Assembly (NCBI GenBank): GCA_964486825.1
Contig: CAZAQS010000224.1
Coordinates: forward strand, 1-7,845
Origin: CAZAQS01 sp964486825
GTDB lineage: Bacteria; Chloroflexota; Anaerolineae; Anaerolineales; UBA4823
Direction of reading: 5' to 3'
DNA: 7,845 nucleotides
The position numbers and the translations under genes were made by a program. Below, piece by piece: positions 5,588 to 7,845 of the stretch (positions are counted from its first letter, which is position 1; the number at the start of each line of letters is the position of its first letter). The notes beneath the pieces are model-generated. The model saw nothing but the letters and a program-made list of their open reading frames with translations, searched no databases and was not told where the DNA came from.

Positions 5588-7845
5588 TCAGCGTTTGAAA
5601 AACAGCGGAAAGTACAGGCTTAGCTGAGATTGAGGCTCAGGTGTGGGCTCGGGTGGAGGGGTTGGGGTAAGCACGGGCGGTTGCGGCGTCGGGTCAGGTG
5701 TGGGGGGCGGGGGCGGCGGAGGGGGTTCTTCCGCTTCGAAGCGCCCTGTGCGAGCCGGGTTAAACTGGTATGTACCCCACTGCACCTGGCCATACCCGGT
5801 CGGGGAGGGCAGATGATAAAGGTATAAATACTCAATCCCGGGCACCACCATATCCAACCAGCCATCCCCATCCAGGTCGCCAAGGGCGGGTGTATTTGTG
5901 CCCCAGGCCAGGAGTTGCTTCGGCCAGCCAGGCACTGGCTTACCGTCGAGCTGAAGGGCGTAGACCTTGCTCTCAGTGCCGGGCCACAGGATGTCGAGGC
6001 GACCATCGCCGTCCACGTCCGCAACCGCCGGCTGGGGCCATTCCGAGTTGCCGTAAACAAGTTCGACCTGTACCGGCCAGCCGGGGAGCAGGAGGCCGTC
6101 CGAGCTATAAGCATACAGGCGATTGTAATTGGAATGAGCCATGATCTCCAGCCTGCCATCGCCGGTCAGGTCCGCAAGGGCGACCGGGCCGAGGGAATAC
6201 CCGGTCACCGGTGCGACCGGCCAGCCGGGCAAGAGCGCTCCGCTGGCGTCCCACACCCGGATCTCGGTTGAGACGGCCGAGGACACGACCTCCAATTTCC
6301 CGTCCCCATCCACGTCTCCCAGCACGACCTGGGGCAAACCGTAGTGGATATCGCCGGGCTTGGTCTCTTGTGGCCAACCGGGCAGGAGCACTCCCTGGTA
6401 ATCCCAGGCATACACGAATTTATCCGCCATGCCGACCACCACTTCCAGCTTGCCATCCCCGGTCAGATCGCCAATAGCCGGGCCCCGGGTCTCGGCATGC
6501 GCCATAGGAATAACGACCGGCCAGCCCGGCATCGTGCTTCCGTCCACCTTCCAGGCAAACACCATAGCCTGCTGGGCGCCGCCGGAATGGTCTGCCACGG
6601 TAGAGGCCAGGATCTCTTGCTTCGCATCCCCATCCAGGTCACCGATAACGGGCGTCCCCAATACCTGGTGGCCCACATCCTGGGGCCATCCGGGCAAAGG
6701 TTCCCCGTCGTATCGTAGGGCATAAATGGGATTGAACGGGCTATATAAATCAAAATTTGCACCAGCGATAACGATTTCCAGGTTGTCATCGCCGGTCAGA
6801 TCCGCTACAGCCGGGCTGCCCCAGACCTGGTAGCCAACTTCGACAGGCCAACCGGGCAGGCTGGATCCGTCCGCCTTCCATACGCGGACTAAACCCGGGT
6901 GGATGGTGGTGAAGACAATCTCTTTGCTTCCATCTCCGTCCAGGTCGACGATGAGGGGCGAATGAGCAATTGAATTCATAGATCTTGGCCAACCGGAGGC
7001 AAGCTGGTGGTCGATGATGACCCAGCGATAAACACGGCTGGTATTGGCGCCGGTATCCGTTACGCTCAGTCGCAGCAGCCACACTCCGTCAGGAATTTCG
7101 CTCACGTCCCAATCGGCTAACCACCCGGCAGTGACCGGGACGCTTGAGCTGGCGATGGGTTGCCAGGAACCCGGCGCGCCGGACGGGCTGTACTCCAGCG
7201 AGTAAGATTGAAATGTAGGGCCAGCGGCAGTTCCCGTGATGGCCTGCCTTCCGGATAGGTACTCATAGGTGGTAGGAGATTGTATCTCGGCCAGAGGCAC
7301 TGTGGACATGAGCAGCGCCTGGTGGGCATTCAACCGCCCGCTGCCGATATATTTATCGAAGGACTTCGGATCAGCAGTGGAGACCAGGATGGCGCGCACC
7401 TCCTGCGGTGAAAGCCAAGGGCGCTCAGAAAGCAGCAAGCCGGCGACCCCGGCAACGTGCGGAGCAGCCATAGATGTGCCAGACATAGGGTATGTAGAAT
7501 TATTATGATAGGTGCTGAGAATGTAGCTTCCGGGAGCCGCAAGATCAACGGAATAACCATGATTGGAGGCGTAGGGGGAATACCAGATAGAGCGCTGGTC
7601 GAAACGATCCGTTGCGGCGACAGAAATCACGTTCTCGTAGGCCGCCGGGTAGAACAAGCTATCAGAGTTGCTGTTGCCGGCTGCCGCCACTAAAACCAGA
7701 CCTTTTTCAGAGGCATATTCCAGAGCTTCCTTCTGTATGAGCGAATCATCCCACGAGCCAAAGCTCATGTTGATGATGTGGGCCCCATTGTCAGCGGCAT
7801 AATAGATCGCCCGGCCAATATCGTAGAGCTGTAGGACACTCCGGC
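5588..7845 (-). CDS. Secreted subtilisin-like (S8) serine protease with eight-repeat propeller and sorting tail, 5' end missing
   Basis: The frame is open to the right edge (cut there), giving about 751 visible residues. Below, numbering counts from an internal Met at 7768, which is not the true start: upstream codons read YDIGRAIYYAADNGAHIIN, normal subtilase core. The oxyanion Asn is N32 (AAAGNSNSD) and the catalytic Ser is S99 in GTSMAAPHVAG. The catalytic Asp and His and any signal peptide lie outside the window. After the protease core (to about 150) comes an Ig-like beta domain (about 160-253). Eight repeats of about 50 residues follow (255-675), each with a DxDGDG-type loop and a GWP motif. 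Then come a Pro/Thr-rich linker (681-713) and the ending LYFPLFFKR. S8 proteases cleave peptide bonds broadly. The tail suggests export and surface attachment or release, with repeats used for binding (inference). It ends about 10 bases past the glycoside hydrolase relic, which is on the other strand. Confidence 0.9.
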   Translation of the reverse strand, partial: RSVLQLYDIGRAIYYAADNGAHIINMSFGSWDDSLIQKEALEYASEKGLVLVAAAGNSNSDSLFYPAAYENVISVAATDRFDQRSIWYSPYASNHGYSVDLAAPGSYILSTYHNNSTYPMSGTSMAAPHVAGVAGLLLSERPWLSPQEVRAILVSTADPKSFDKYIGSGRLNAHQALLMSTVPLAEIQSPTTYEYLSGRQAITGTAAGPTFQSYSLEYSPSGAPGSWQPIASSSVPVTAGWLADWDVSEIPDGVWLLRLSVTDTGANTSRVYRWVIIDHQLASGWPRSMNSIAHSPLIVDLDGDGSKEIVFTTIHPGLVRVWKADGSSLPGWPVEVGYQVWGSPAVADLTGDDNLEIVIAGANFDLYSPFNPIYALRYDGEPLPGWPQDVGHQVLGTPVIGDLDGDAKQEILASTVADHSGGAQQAMVFAWKVDGSTMPGWPVVIPMAHAETRGPAIGDLTGDGKLEVVVGMADKFVYAWDYQGVLLPGWPQETKPGDIHYGLPQVVLGDVDGDGKLEVVSSAVSTEIRVWDASGALLPGWPVAPVTGYSLGPVALADLTGDGRLEIMAHSNYNRLYAYSSDGLLLPGWPVQVELVYGNSEWPQPAVADVDGDGRLDILWPGTESKVYALQLDGKPVPGWPKQLLAWGTNTPALGDLDGDGWLDMVVPGIEYLYLYHLPSPTGYGQVQWGTYQFNPARTGRFEAEEPPPPPPPPTPDPTPQPPVLTPTPPPEPTPEPQSQLSLYFPLFFKR
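5591..5728 (-). other. Pro/Thr-rich linker and C-terminal hydrophobic tail (possible sorting signal)
   Basis: The last 46 residues of the protease start with eight consecutive prolines, continue with TPDPTPQPP and TPTPPPEPTPEP, and end SQLSLYFPLFFKR before the TGA stop. A low-complexity linker, a short hydrophobic stretch containing a proline, and a basic end is the layout of C-terminal surface-sorting signals. It is not LPXTG, and is shorter than PEP-CTERM. I recall similar 'YLPLVLR'-like ends on many exported Chloroflexota proteins, but cannot verify this here. Confidence 0.5.
5744..7006 (-). repeat. Eight tandem VCBS/FG-GAP-like repeats inside the protease
   Basis: Each unit of 47-55 residues carries a Ca2+-binding-type loop (DLDGDG, DLTGDD, DLDGDA, DLTGDG, DVDGDG, DLTGDG, DVDGDG, DLDGDG in order), a hydrophobic strand (LEIV type), a VYAW-like strand, and L-P-GWP. 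GWP occurs at 259, 306, 360, 415, 464, 514, 563 and 614 (numbered from the Met at 7768). Repeats are also visible in DNA as recurring GGCCAxCCGGGCA blocks on the plus strand. Such units form beta-propeller blades in known families. Loops two and three have lost a consensus position (DD and DA in place of DG). Confidence 0.85.

Overview
The window looks like chromosomal DNA of a Chloroflexota bacterium, probably Anaerolineae or a relative. This rests on the type of proteins present, not on a marker gene. They are a class III cyclase/STAND-ATPase/TPR protein of the 'TDIEGSTRLWE' type, a multi-pass membrane protein with GAF and C-terminal helix-turn-helix parts, and a large secreted subtilase with GWP/DxDGDG propeller repeats and a Pro/Thr-rich tail ending LYFPLFFKR. 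Base composition is moderately GC-rich, with AT-rich gaps at promoters.

Layout from left to right. Positions 2-151 (+) are the last 49 codons of urocanate hydratase (hutU, histidine degradation). A 110-base convergent gap follows, with a weak hairpin and a long-range inverted repeat. Next is a 1020-residue cyclase/STAND/TPR regulator (262-3324, -). A 133-base gap with a good promoter candidate separates it from a 586-residue membrane-GAF-HTH protein (3458-5218, -), which has its own AT-rich promoter region. Positions 5291-5494 (+) hold a relic of a cellulase-like glycoside hydrolase, without an intact gene around it. The right end is a subtilisin-like secreted protease (5588-7845, -), cut by the window edge so that the catalytic Asp and His lie outside.

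The most coherent unit is the same-strand pair in the middle. A membrane protein that could sense a signal and bind DNA lies directly upstream of a soluble protein that could make cyclic nucleotide and assemble in an ATP-dependent way. A functional link between the two is an inference from adjacency only. hutU and the protease show no evident link to this pair. I found no tRNA, rRNA, CRISPR array, insertion sequence or phage gene.
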